NCBI RefSeq assembly: GCF_010093085.1
Contig: NZ_MSRC01000010.1
Span: 62,001-126,000, forward strand
Source: Bacillus sp. SKDU12
Lineage (GTDB): Bacteria; Bacillota; Bacilli; Bacillales; Bacillaceae
DNA: 64,000 nucleotides
Reading direction: 5' to 3'
The notes below the pieces were generated by a model. It was not told the DNA's origin, searched no databases, and worked only from the letters and a program-made list of their open reading frames with translations. The first letter of the stretch is position 1. The number at the start of each line of letters is the position of its first letter. This document shows, piece after piece, positions 25,887-33,984 of the stretch. The translations under genes and the position numbers were made by a program.

Positions 25887-26636
25887 ATGATTGTAACAAA
25901 CGATCAAGAATTAGAAGGCCTGAAAAAAATCGGCAGAATTGTCGCATTGGCGCGTGAAGAAATGAAACAGAAAGCAGAGCCGGGCATGAGCACAAAAGAC
26001 CTTGACCTGATCGGAAAAGCGGTGCTTGATGAGCATGGCGCCGTTTCAGCCCCTGAAAAAGAATACGACTTTCCGGGCGTGACATGCATCAGCGTAAATG
26101 ATGAAGTGGCTCACGGCATACCAAGCACTTCCACCATTTTAAAAGCCGGAGATCTTGTGAACATTGACATCTCCGCTGAATTCGGCGGCTTCTATTCCGA
26201 CACAGGCATTTCATTTGTGCTCGGTGAAGGAGAAGAACGCCTTCATAAGCTTTGCCAATGTGCCGAAGACGCTTTTCAAAAAGGGCTGAAGCAGGCAAAA
26301 GCAGGCAAGCGCCAGAACCAAATCGGCAGAGCCGTTTATCATGAAGCACGCTCTCAAGGCTTTACCGTCATCAAAACCTTGACTGGCCACGGAATTGGCA
26401 GAAGCCTTCATGAAGCGCCGAACCACATCATGAATTATTATGATCCGTTTGATAACGCGCTTTTCAAAAACGGCACAGTCATCGCGCTTGAACCGTTTGT
26501 TTCAACGAAAGCGGAAACGATTGTTGAAGCTGGAGACGGCTGGACGTTCAAGACACCGGATAAAAGCATGGTTGCACAGGTTGAACACACGATCGTCATT
26601 ACAAAAGACGAACCGATTATCCTGACAAAGCTGTAA
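25887..26636 (+). CDS. mapB: Methionine aminopeptidase type I (second copy)
   Basis: A 249-residue MetAP-1, also called YflG. All dinuclear metal ligands are visible: the two Asp in DISAEFGGFYSDTG (~91-104), His in TGHGIGRSLHE (~170), Glu in ALEPFVS (~204) and Glu in QVEHTIV (~235). The substrate-site histidine is in HGIPS (~77). It removes the initiator methionine from nascent proteins; the essential map gene lies elsewhere in Bacillus genomes, so this is the accessory enzyme. The RBS is weak (AAGCAGGAA). Divergent from nagP. Confidence 0.95.
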   Translation: MIVTNDQELEGLKKIGRIVALAREEMKQKAEPGMSTKDLDLIGKAVLDEHGAVSAPEKEYDFPGVTCISVNDEVAHGIPSTSTILKAGDLVNIDISAEFGGFYSDTGISFVLGEGEERLHKLCQCAEDAFQKGLKQAKAGKRQNQIGRAVYHEARSQGFTVIKTLTGHGIGRSLHEAPNHIMNYYDPFDNALFKNGTVIALEPFVSTKAETIVEAGDGWTFKTPDKSMVAQVEHTIVITKDEPIILTKL

Positions 26637-26716
26637 AACACATTCCGGTATGGCGAAAGGTTTAACTTCCTCTAATTGCAGGTAAAACACCAATATTCTG
26701 CAGGAGGAGGCCTATC

Positions 26717-27031
26717 ATGAACAGAGATCAAGAAAAAATCCAAATTGAAAACGAATTGAATGCCATGCACGGCACAAACAAAGAAGAGATTTTAAAAGAC
26801 TTTGAGGAATTTAAAGAATACTTGAGTAAACAAGTCAACCGAGGCAAAAAGATGGGATTGGATGACAGCAAGCTTGTGAAAAGCGCCGCAATCCTGGGAG
26901 ACTACCTCGCTAAGCACGAAGAGCCGCACAACAGTGAAGAAATGCTGCTGCAAGAGCTGTGGAGCATTGCGGACGAAGATGAGAAAAAACATTTGGCACA
27001 GCTGCTTGTCAAATTGGTTGATAAGCAATAA
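26717..27031 (+). CDS. yflH: DUF3243 protein YflH
   Basis: A 104-residue acidic, helical protein of the DUF3243 family. GGAGGAGG lies seven bases before the ATG at 26717. Motifs include KEEILKDFEEFKEYLSKQV (~16-34) and ELWSIADEDEKKHLAQ (~80-95), which look like a helix bundle. No cysteine pair, catalytic motif or membrane segment is visible. It lies 80 bp after mapB and ends at its own terminator. Function unknown. Confidence 0.85.
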   Translation: MNRDQEKIQIENELNAMHGTNKEEILKDFEEFKEYLSKQVNRGKKMGLDDSKLVKSAAILGDYLAKHEEPHNSEEMLLQELWSIADEDEKKHLAQLLVKLVDKQ

Positions 27032-27035
27032 AACA

Positions 27036-27067
27036 AGAGCCGGGCGATATATACGCCCGGCTTTTTT
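27036..27067 (+). terminator. yflH terminator
   Basis: AGCCGGGCG / CGCCCGGCT stem followed by TTTTTT. Confidence 0.9.
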
Positions 27068-27139
27068 GATATTGTCACAGCCCGGCTCCTCCAGATATGC
27101 TACACTACTATTATGTCTGTGAAAGGAGCCTTTATCTGC

Positions 27140-27295
27140 ATGTGGTTTATTATTTTCGGCATCATTTTTTTCATTGAAGGCATCATGATAACCGTTTACG
27201 GCGTAAAGAAAAAAAACGGGATGCTCACATATATCGGCATTGTTTTCAGCATTATGACATTCGGCGTTGTCATAGCCAAACTAACCGGCCACTAA
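27140..27295 (+). CDS. yflI: Small two-helix membrane protein YflI
   Basis: A 51-residue protein made of two hydrophobic helices (about 1-18 and 28-46) joined by a short basic loop, YGVKKKNG. I start it at the ATG at 27140; AAAGGAG is eleven bases upstream, and an in-frame longer reading would begin before that RBS. No conserved reaction motif. Recognised as YflI; function unknown. A weak hairpin (CATTCG-TGCA / TGC-GAATG) follows about 40 bp after the stop. Confidence 0.75.
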   Translation: MWFIIFGIIFFIEGIMITVYGVKKKNGMLTYIGIVFSIMTFGVVIAKLTGH

Positions 27296-27429
27296 ATCAT
27301 ATCCAGCCTTTACCCTGCATATACATACAGAAGAACATTCGTGCATCTAGTGCGAATGGCTTAGTTTTTCCCGCACCCCTTTTCAGCATCTTTCCATAGA
27401 TGTTACAATGCCAATCGCTTGGTAAAATC

Positions 27430-27446
27430 CTCTCCATTGGGAGAGA
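27430..27446 (+). promoter_or_regulatory. Leader hairpin before yflJ
   Basis: CTCTCC-attgg-GAGAG-type stem lying directly upstream of the yflJ ribosome site (GAAAGGAG, 27451-27458). TACAAT about 20 bp earlier is a possible -10, so the hairpin would sit at the mRNA 5' end and could protect it. Confidence 0.35.
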
Positions 27447-27467
27447 TAGGGAAAGGAGTTTTCTGAC

Positions 27468-27605
27468 ATGCATTACGGCAGTAAAGGCTGGTATGTGGCA
27501 GAATTGAAAAAGCAGGGGATCACGCACCACGAAGGAAGAAAGCTTCAGAGCTTTAAAACCTATTTTCTTGCCAACCTGCTCGAAACAAAGAAAAAAACAT
27601 CTTAA
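27468..27605 (+). CDS. yflJ: DUF2639 small protein YflJ
   Basis: A 45-residue protein translated by hand: MHYGSKGWYVAELKKQGITH then HEGRKLQSFKTYFLANLLET and KKKTS. GAAAGGAG lies nine bases upstream of the ATG. It is basic, with the conserved GWYVxELKxxGI(T/R)xxEGRKL wording of the DUF2639 family found in Bacillus. No membrane helix. Function unknown. It ends at a strong terminator shared with yflK. Confidence 0.85.
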   Translation: MHYGSKGWYVAELKKQGITHHEGRKLQSFKTYFLANLLETKKKTS

Positions 27606-27611
27606 AAATGG

Positions 27612-27647
27612 TAAAGCCGCGCACATTGATAGGCGCGGCTTTTTTTC
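27612..27647. terminator. Bidirectional terminator yflJ/yflK
   Basis: AAAGCCGCGC / GCGCGGCTTT stem followed by TTTTT. Confidence 0.9.
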
Positions 27648-28312
27648 TATTCAACAGGCAGCAGCCGGTCCTTTTTTTTCATAAAGGAGGCTTTCCAGCT
27701 TGCCGACAGCGCGCCTTCACTTAAAATCCGGTCAATGGCAGCGAGGTTTTTTACGTCATGATATTTGATGCGGTTCGCAAATTGGACTGATATGGCTTTC
27801 TCTCCTCTGGACAGCAATTCCAGCTTGGCGTCAGGAGCCACTCTGCCCTCTTCCAAAACACGAAAATAAAAGCCGGTATAGCCGGTTTGCTGTACCTTTA
27901 ACACCATTTCCTTTACGCCAAACCTTTTCGCCAATTTTACACATGGCTGGCGGGGCTGGCTAATCTGAACAACAGCTTCATCAAGCTGGAATATATCCCC
28001 GATGAAAACGTTCTCCTCGGTCAGACCCGCGATCGTCAGATTTTCACCAAATGCGGCGCTGGGCAGCGGTCTTGAGAGGAACTCTTCCCAAAACGGATAA
28101 TGCGCTGCCGGGTAGACACAGACAGCCTTATCAGGTCCGCCGTGATTGATGAGGTCCGCCTGTCCGTCTCCTTCAAAATTCGTCCGATACAGCATGACAG
28201 CGGAATCAGCCGGCCGCTTCATGATGCCAGTTTCGATTTTCTTGCCGTCATACTCAAGCGTCTGCGGCTTTCCCAGATTAAGAGAAAGAACTGAATAATG
28301 CGCTGGCTTCAT
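27647..28312 (-). CDS. yflK: MOSC-domain protein YflK
   Basis: A 221-residue MOSC protein, the fold that ends molybdenum-cofactor sulfurases and YiiM-type enzymes. The N-terminal beta-barrel strand region and DLINHGGPDKAVCVYP (~53-68) are typical of YiiM. The conserved cysteine is in QPCVKLAKRFG (~120). By analogy it may detoxify N-hydroxylated compounds with a Moco partner; this is inference. RBS AAAGGGGATG is well placed. Divergent from yflL. Confidence 0.88.
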   Translation of the reverse strand: MKPAHYSVLSLNLGKPQTLEYDGKKIETGIMKRPADSAVMLYRTNFEGDGQADLINHGGPDKAVCVYPAAHYPFWEEFLSRPLPSAAFGENLTIAGLTEENVFIGDIFQLDEAVVQISQPRQPCVKLAKRFGVKEMVLKVQQTGYTGFYFRVLEEGRVAPDAKLELLSRGEKAISVQFANRIKYHDVKNLAAIDRILSEGALSASWKASFMKKKDRLLPVE

Positions 28313-28378
28313 ACAAACACATCCCCTTTACAGGTTGTAAAATGATTGATTATCATAAAAAGAAAAGGTGGTTTTCAC

Positions 28379-28654
28379 ATGCTTCAATACCGAATCGTTG
28401 TAAACGGCCGGGTTCAAGGTGTGGGTTTTCGCTATTTTGTTCAAATGGAAGCTGATAAACGAAAATTGGCCGGCTGGGTCAAAAATCGTGATGACGGCCG
28501 GGTTGAGATTTTGGCTGAAGGCCCAGAAAACGCCTTACAATCGTTTGTTGAAGCTGTAAAGAAAGGCAGCCCTTTCTCAAAGGTCACCGACGTCTCTGTC
28601 ACAGAATCCCGCAGCCTTGAAGGCCATCACCGATTTTCTATTGTTTACTCGTAA
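28379..28654 (+). CDS. yflL: Acylphosphatase
   Basis: A 91-residue acylphosphatase that hydrolyses carboxyl-phosphate bonds. The phosphate-binding loop is GRVQGVGFR (residues ~8-16, catalytic Arg at the end) and the catalytic Asn is in [11 protein letters not shown] (~36). I start at the ATG at 28379 behind AAAAGGTGG; eleven codons upstream is only a leader. Its last 10 bp overlap tail-to-tail with nos. Confidence 0.94.
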   Translation: MLQYRIVVNGRVQGVGFRYFVQMEADKRKLAGWVKNRDDGRVEILAEGPENALQSFVEAVKKGSPFSKVTDVSVTESRSLEGHHRFSIVYS

Positions 28655-29736
28655 GGCTTGTCCTGATAAAAGTAATTTGGCTTAACGATTGAGTTGTCAT
28701 AGGACCGGTGGAAGATATGTGTGGCAGCTGGCGAAATCGGCGGAATCAGCCACGTCCAGTCTCCCGTCAGCTTTCTGCCCGCTTCTTCCTCCTGATCTTC
28801 AAACCGTTTAAACTGGCTTGCGGCCGTATGATGGTCAACGATGCTGACACCTTGCTTTTTATACGAGTGAAGCACAGCTTTATTCAATTCTACAAGCGCC
28901 CGATCCTTCCATAAATCCGTATTGTAATCCGTAGAAATCCCGATAACGGACGCCACTTTTTTGAGCATGTCGTACCGCTTGTCATCTGCCAGGTTTCTTG
29001 CTCCGATCTCTGTGCCCATATACCAGCCGTTAAACGGCGCGGCATTATAATGAATGCCGCCGACTTCAAGCTTCATATCCGAAATGATCGGTATCCCGTA
29101 CCATTTCAGCTTCAGATCAGAAAACGCTTCGATTACAGGATGTGTGATTGGAACCTCGATGACAAGAGAACGAGGCAGCTCATACCAGACCGGCTGTTCG
29201 TCGCCCTTCATGCGAAAAATGAGCGGCAGCAGGTCAAAATCCGTTCGTTCTCCGCGCCAGCCGAGCTGTTCGCAGGCTGCGGTCAGGGAACAAGAAGCCG
29301 GGTCGCCGATTTTTTCTCCGTCTGATTCATACCCAGCATACCGAATCAGCTGATGATTCCAAATCTCGACTTGCTTTTCACCCTTCTCTTCCGGAGGGAA
29401 AATTGTAATAGTCGGCCTGATTTTCCCGTTATTGGTTGCGGTTTCAATATGATGAAAGAGAGCGTCGCGCACTTCTTCTTTCGTCGAGACGTCACGCCTG
29501 TCAATGACATTCAGCGAATTCCAAAACAATCTGCCAATACAGCGGTTGCTGTTTCTCCAAGCCATCTTCGCCCCGTGCTCAAGCTCTTCCTTCGTATGTA
29601 CATAGCTTCCTGTCCGGTCAATTTCACGTTTAATGTTATCAAGACGATCGTACGCTTCCTCCCCCTTTCCCAATTCTTGATAGCACACAGCAATAAACGC
29701 CTTCGCTTCATTCCAGAGTATTTCTTTTTCTTTCAA
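28645..29736 (-). CDS. nos: Bacterial nitric oxide synthase oxygenase
   Basis: A 363-residue NOS oxygenase domain without a reductase, as in other Bacillus NOS. The haem-ligand cysteine is in [10 protein letters not shown] (~66). The arginine-binding glutamate region is [18 protein letters not shown] (~235-252). Pterin-site residues occur in the C-terminus ([10 protein letters not shown]). It makes NO from L-arginine, protecting against oxidative stress and antibiotics. Two adjacent TTG codons could start it; I chose the second (29736), eight bases after AAGGAG. Its 3' end overlaps yflL by 10 bp in the opposite direction. Confidence 0.96.
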   Translation of the reverse strand: MKEKEILWNEAKAFIAVCYQELGKGEEAYDRLDNIKREIDRTGSYVHTKEELEHGAKMAWRNSNRCIGRLFWNSLNVIDRRDVSTKEEVRDALFHHIETATNNGKIRPTITIFPPEEKGEKQVEIWNHQLIRYAGYESDGEKIGDPASCSLTAACEQLGWRGERTDFDLLPLIFRMKGDEQPVWYELPRSLVIEVPITHPVIEAFSDLKLKWYGIPIISDMKLEVGGIHYNAAPFNGWYMGTEIGARNLADDKRYDMLKKVASVIGISTDYNTDLWKDRALVELNKAVLHSYKKQGVSIVDHHTAASQFKRFEDQEEEAGRKLTGDWTWLIPPISPAATHIFHRSYDNSIVKPNYFYQDKPYE

Positions 29737-29856
29737 CAAACTCTCTCCTTCACATCACATTCATGCTTTTCATTGTATCGTTTTTAAGCGGGAAGACAAA
29801 TGATTTTTCTGTATCTTCTTGGAAAGACAATAAAAAAACACCCGCATGTGCAGGTG

Positions 29857-30651
29857 TCAAAGAGACGATAGGCGATTTGACAATTCTGTTAAGTCACTGC
29901 GAAAGTTTTGGCCGGTCATCGGAATGCCATGCCCGGTCAGCAGTGCTTCCGGTTCAAGGCCGGCGAGCTGCTGAATGGATTCGGCAGCCGTCTCAGTGTC
30001 AGGCGTAAAATAAGCCGGCGGTCCATGAAGCTCCTGTTTTTGAATCAAGACATCTGTCATTTTCTCTTGTTCAACCGTAATAACAGCATCACCTGCCACA
30101 AGCACGCGTCCGTCCTCGCGGAATAACGAAATATGGCCGGGGGTGTGTCCCGGTGTCGCTATCCATATCCACTCGTCAAGAAACGGTACGGAGCCGTCTT
30201 CCGGCAGTACTTGCACATGTGAGGAAATATCAATAGAGTGCCGCGGAAACAGCGGCGACAGCTTGGCGACCAGCCCGCTTTTGCTGTCGGGACGAGCCGG
30301 CGGATAATCCGCTTTCCCTGTTACATAGGGCATTTCCCGAGAATGGACATAAACAGGTACATCCCAATGTTCAAGGATCTCTTCGATTGCCCCAATATGG
30401 TCAAAGTGCCCGTGTGTGAGGATAATCGCCTTCAGCTGAAACCCTTCACCGAATCTTTGTTTGGCTTCATTGACAATCATGCCGGCTGATTGAGGCATGC
30501 CGGCATCAATTAAAACAAATGAGTGAGGTTCAGAAGGCAGCTGAATAAAATAGACATTCGCAATTTGCACAGTCAGGCCGTGCACCCCTTTTGCCGCCTC
30601 GAACCCCGTTCCGCTTCTGACTGAAGTCATCGGCATATAAGGATCACTCAT
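29857..30651 (-). CDS. yflN: Metallo-beta-lactamase-fold hydrolase YflN
   Basis: A 264-residue MBL-fold hydrolase. The metal motif THGHFDHIG (HxHxDH, ~83-91) is followed by the distal ligands in TPGHTPGHIS (~165), AGDAV (~185) and GHG (~240). The start is the ATG at 30651 behind CCGGAGGTG. In B. subtilis it is the second gene of the citM-yflN operon under CitT and CcpA; here citM is only a remnant immediately upstream, so the gene has lost its normal promoter and should be silent or differently controlled. Substrate unknown. Confidence 0.93.
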   Translation of the reverse strand: MSDPYMPMTSVRSGTGFEAAKGVHGLTVQIANVYFIQLPSEPHSFVLIDAGMPQSAGMIVNEAKQRFGEGFQLKAIILTHGHFDHIGAIEEILEHWDVPVYVHSREMPYVTGKADYPPARPDSKSGLVAKLSPLFPRHSIDISSHVQVLPEDGSVPFLDEWIWIATPGHTPGHISLFREDGRVLVAGDAVITVEQEKMTDVLIQKQELHGPPAYFTPDTETAAESIQQLAGLEPEALLTGHGIPMTGQNFRSDLTELSNRLSSL

Positions 30652-30706
30652 AATGACACCTCCGGAATGTTGTATGCCGTTAGTGTGTGTCATTACGCCT
30701 GAATTA

Positions 30707-30872
30707 TCATACGGAAATAGAGATCGCGCCTATCAATAGAGCAACAGCCGTCATGACGATAACCACGAGAATCGCCCGCATCAATGCAGCTTTTTAGTGA
30801 TCGTCAATTGCCCCTCGTCCGACGAATGGATGGCACAGTCGGGCTAAGCATATGAATCGGCTGGCTGATGAT
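30707..30872 (-). pseudogene. citM: Remnant of the Mg-citrate transporter gene citM (C-terminal end)
   Basis: The minus strand encodes IISQPIHMLSPTVPS in one frame. After a frameshift it continues FVGRGAIDDH, TAA, KAALMRAILVVIVMTAVALL then IGAISISV and TGA. This is the C-terminal pattern of the CitMHS citrate carriers (QPxHxLSPLVPSTxLLVG...DDHQK, then a last helix). Several residues are missing at the frameshift, and the Q of DDHQK has become a stop. Homology ends at 30872, next to an inverted repeat. The remainder of citM, plus yflP, citT and citS expected between here and yflS, is absent. Confidence 0.85.
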
Positions 30873-30879
30873 AGTTTTT

Positions 30880-30914
30880 CACCACATTTCTGCCTTACAG
30901 GAAGAAATATGGTG
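30880..30914. repeat. 12-bp inverted repeat at the citM deletion edge
   Basis: CACCACATTTCT (30880-30891) and AGAAATATGGTG (30903-30914), 11 of 12 matching, 11-bp loop. It begins 8 bp beyond where citM homology stops. Confidence 0.6.
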
Positions 30915-30934
30915 TACAGGGGCTTTCTTTAAAA

Positions 30935-30964
30935 TAAAAAAGGCAGACGCGGTCTGCCTTTTTC
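30935..30964 (-). terminator. yflS terminator
   Basis: AAGGCAGAC / GTCTGCCTT stem with T run, directly after the yflS stop. Confidence 0.9.
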
Positions 30965-30966
30965 TT

Positions 30967-32403
30967 CTACCATATTCCAAGTACTTTCCACCATAATCCG
31001 CCGATCACAAGCCATACGACAATATGGACGATCGAGAGGATAAATCCGATGGACCACCATTTGCTTTGCGGAACGTAGCCCGCTCCGAAGAAAACTGGAG
31101 CTGCTCCAGCACCGTAGTGAGTCGTTGATCCGAACAAGTTACTGAAGAACGCGAGGCTGAGCGCTGCGAGAAGCGGCGGTGCGCCCGCTGCTACGATGAC
31201 AGCCAAAAATGCTGAATACATCGCGCTGATATGGGCTGTCGCACTTGCAAAGAAGTAATGTGAATAGAAATACACAACAATTAAAATTAAGAATGCCACA
31301 ATCCAAGAGAATCCAGATACAGATGATTTCATAGCATTACTGAACCAAGACACCATGCCCAGCTCATTCAGGAAGTTGGCCAGCATGACAAGCGCCGCAA
31401 ACCAAGTGAGCGTATCCCAAGCGCCCTGTTCTTTTTTGATATCATCCCAAGTCAGAACCTGTGATAATAAAAGAACGGCCAAACCGATCAATGCGGTTGT
31501 GGTTGCGTCGATGTTGAAGCTTCCGCCAAAAATCCAAAGCGCAAGCACCAAAAGAAAAACGATCACCATAGAAAGTTCTGATTTCTTAAATGGCCCCATT
31601 TCTTTCAGTTTTTCTGTTGCGATTTTCGCCGCATCCGGTGTTTCTTTAATTTCCGGCGGATACAGCTTGTAGATCACAAGCGGTGTGATGATTAAACTTA
31701 CAAGCCCCGGTACAATCGCGGCAATCGCCCAGCTTGTCCATGTTAAGTCCACCCCTGCGACATCATGGGCCAGCTTGGCAATCAGCGGGTTCGCCGCCAT
31801 CGCCGTTAAAAACATAGCAGATGTAATCAGATTTCCCTGAAAACCGGTTTTTAATAAGAATGCACCGATTTTTCTCTCTGTTCCATTTGCCGGACTTGAT
31901 CCAAATGTTTCGGATAATGATCTGATGATAGGAAATATAATGCCTCCTGCACGCGCCGTATTACTTGGAATAGCAGGTGAAAGTATTAAATCACTGAACA
32001 GCAGTGAATAAGAAAGTCCAAGGGTTTTCTTCCCGAATTTCTGAACGAATACATACGAAATCCTCGCACCGAGCCCGGTTTTGATAAATCCCCGAGAAAT
32101 AAAGAATGCGATGACAATAAGCCAGATGGTCTTATTCCCGAATCCGCTTAGCGTATTCTCAATTGATAATGTTCCAGTTAGTGCAGTAACCGCCAATGCA
32201 AAAATCGCAATTGCACCCATTGGCAAGGGCTTGGAGATAAAGCCGATAATTGTCGCGACGAATATCGCAAACAAATGCCAAGCTTTAGGTTCAAGTCCGG
32301 ACGGAGTGGGAATAAACCAGATAATTAATCCCACAGCGACAGTAATCAGTAGTGGAACAAGCTTGACTGCTGACTGTTTTCCTGCGTCTTTTTCTGAAGC
32401 CAT
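30967..32403 (-). CDS. yflS: DASS-family malate/dicarboxylate transporter
   Basis: A 478-residue member of the divalent anion:sodium symporter family (SLC13 type, plant DiT1-like), with about 12-13 membrane segments. The conserved motif region SPAIPSNTARAGGIIFPI (~143-160) and the second Ser/Asn/Thr motif FGSTTHYGAGAAPV (~425) mark the two substrate hairpins. In B. subtilis YflS takes up malate and responds to the MalK/MalR two-component system; the regulator is not in this window. RBS GGAGGAG is seven bases before the ATG. With citM gone it may be the main C4 acid importer encoded here. Confidence 0.93.
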   Translation of the reverse strand: MASEKDAGKQSAVKLVPLLITVAVGLIIWFIPTPSGLEPKAWHLFAIFVATIIGFISKPLPMGAIAIFALAVTALTGTLSIENTLSGFGNKTIWLIVIAFFISRGFIKTGLGARISYVFVQKFGKKTLGLSYSLLFSDLILSPAIPSNTARAGGIIFPIIRSLSETFGSSPANGTERKIGAFLLKTGFQGNLITSAMFLTAMAANPLIAKLAHDVAGVDLTWTSWAIAAIVPGLVSLIITPLVIYKLYPPEIKETPDAAKIATEKLKEMGPFKKSELSMVIVFLLVLALWIFGGSFNIDATTTALIGLAVLLLSQVLTWDDIKKEQGAWDTLTWFAALVMLANFLNELGMVSWFSNAMKSSVSGFSWIVAFLILIVVYFYSHYFFASATAHISAMYSAFLAVIVAAGAPPLLAALSLAFFSNLFGSTTHYGAGAAPVFFGAGYVPQSKWWSIGFILSIVHIVVWLVIGGLWWKVLGIW

Positions 32404-32489
32404 AAATAGGTCTCCTCCTATATACTTGTTTTCCGATCCCCGTTATCATTTTACTCCTTAACTAAGTTAATAAACATTTTAATTAATTA

Positions 32490-32524
32490 AAAAACACAAA
32501 GGGGAGCAGCCCTTTGTGTTTTTT
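32490..32524. terminator. pel terminator
   Basis: AAACACAAAGGG / CCCTTTGTGTTT stem with flanking A/T runs. Confidence 0.9.
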
Positions 32525-32530
32525 ACTTTC

Positions 32531-33793
32531 TTAATGTAATTTACCCGCACCCGCTTGATTTATAACATTCGATTTCACCTTTGCGGAAGCGGCGATTGTG
32601 CCATGCAGAGAAGGCTTCCAGCCGACAGAAGAACTCAGCCCGTTTGCAGCTGATGCGTTGATCTGTGTGCCATTCAGCAATGTGCCGGAATCATATAAAG
32701 CCGTTCCTCCACTGAACACGCTGATCGTTTTAGCAGCCGGAAGTCCCGGTACGTCAATGACATTGTTTTGAGCATAGATTTTAGAAGATTTTCCGATTCC
32801 CCACGCATAGTTGAACGCATAACCTGAGGAGCTTTTGCTGCCTTCATAATAGTTATTGTATACGTGCACCTGTCCAAAGCGGACTCTCGGTGCGCGCTGA
32901 ACGATGTTTTTATATCGGTTGTGGTGCAGCGTAATTTTTAATTTACCGTCATCGGATGTTTTGCTGTCGCTTGATCCGAAAATGGAGCTTTTATCATGGT
33001 CGTGATAATCATTGTAAGACATCGTGATATAGTTGGCACCGTTAGAGGCATCAGTTTGGCCGTCATGGTGCTGATATTTTCTGCCGAAATACTTTGGTGA
33101 TGTGCTGTCCGGACGGGAGCCGTCATTAAATGTACAATGATCAATCCATATGTGTGTGCCGCCGTTTATCGTGATGTTGTCGTATTGCGAGTTCCAGTTT
33201 CCTGAGCTGCCGTCAGTCGGATCCCACTGCGGAAAATAATCATAGGCGTCCTGGAATTCAAGATTGCGGATAATGACGTTATCACTCTTGATCTGGAAAT
33301 TCCCGCCCGCGATTTTGGCATTTGTCCCCGAACCGACAATTGTCGTATTCGAAGGAATGTCGAGCACCACACGTGCTTTTTGGTTTTTCTGAGAGCGTGC
33401 TCTCGCCTCCTCTTGTGTTCCCGATGGCTCTTTTTTGCCCCATGTGCTAGGATCATAGGCTTTCAAATATTTATCCAACTCGTACTCTGGATCTTTATAG
33501 TCATTTAGGTCAAGCGGCTTCAGATCATCATCCACGTTCATGTCAATCGTTCCCTTGATATAAATGATTTTGGGCGTTGTATTGGTGTTCTTGCCTAATG
33601 CCGAGACAAGCTGGTTTCTGTTGCTGACGGTATACACGTTCGAAGACGATGCTTTAGATCCGCCTGTCGTTCCGGTTGAATACGCGCCCCAGCCATCATT
33701 TGACCCTAATGCCTGATGGCCTAAATCAGTTGCATTCACGCCAGCGGGAGTCAATCCTAAAAGCAGAGCAGCGGCTAACATTACTTTTTTCAT
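32531..33793 (-). CDS. pel: Secreted pectate lyase, PL1 family
   Basis: A 420-residue polysaccharide lyase family 1 enzyme with a 21-residue signal peptide (MKKVMLAAALLLGLTPAGVN). The parallel beta-helix core contains NVIIRNLEFQDAYDYFPQWDP (Ca2+ aspartates), HIWIDHCTF, and the catalytic Arg region QRAPRVRFGQVH (~285-296). It cleaves polygalacturonate by Ca2+-dependent beta-elimination outside the cell, releasing pectin sugars. The RBS is GGGGG ahead of the ATG. A ComA-like box and a weak -10 lie upstream. Confidence 0.97.
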   Translation of the reverse strand: MKKVMLAAALLLGLTPAGVNATDLGHQALGSNDGWGAYSTGTTGGSKASSSNVYTVSNRNQLVSALGKNTNTTPKIIYIKGTIDMNVDDDLKPLDLNDYKDPEYELDKYLKAYDPSTWGKKEPSGTQEEARARSQKNQKARVVLDIPSNTTIVGSGTNAKIAGGNFQIKSDNVIIRNLEFQDAYDYFPQWDPTDGSSGNWNSQYDNITINGGTHIWIDHCTFNDGSRPDSTSPKYFGRKYQHHDGQTDASNGANYITMSYNDYHDHDKSSIFGSSDSKTSDDGKLKITLHHNRYKNIVQRAPRVRFGQVHVYNNYYEGSKSSSGYAFNYAWGIGKSSKIYAQNNVIDVPGLPAAKTISVFSGGTALYDSGTLLNGTQINASAANGLSSSVGWKPSLHGTIAASAKVKSNVINQAGAGKLH

Positions 33794-33849
33794 TCGCTCT
33801 GAACCCCCAGTTTCTATTTTGTGTGATTTTTCCCATTTTCACATCAAAT

Positions 33850-33855
33850 ATAATA
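33850..33855 (-). promoter_or_regulatory. Probable -10 of the pel promoter
   Basis: TATTAT (33855-33850) about 57 bp before the pel start, without a good -35, as expected for an activator-dependent promoter. Confidence 0.4.
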
Positions 33856-33899
33856 GCAAATGGAGGGGCTCTCAGAACCGAAAATGTTCCGCTATCTCA

Positions 33900-33915
33900 T
33901 TGCGGCATTCTGCAA
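33900..33915. promoter_or_regulatory. Candidate ComA box upstream of pel
   Basis: TTGCGG-CATT-CTGCAA differs from the ComA consensus TTGCGG-N4-CCGCAA at one base. Two further CCGCAA half-sites follow at ~33924 and ~33932. It lies ~45 bp upstream of the pel -10. Confidence 0.55.
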
Positions 33916-33936
33916 ACCATATACCGCAAAGACCGC

Positions 33937-33973
33937 AAAAAAACCCAAAAGGCTCACGGTCGCCTTTTGGGTT
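33937..33973 (-). terminator. yflT terminator
   Basis: AACCCAAAAGGC / GCCTTTTGGGTT-type stem with flanking A/T run after the yflT stop. Confidence 0.85.
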
Positions 33974-33984
33974 CTATCACTGGA

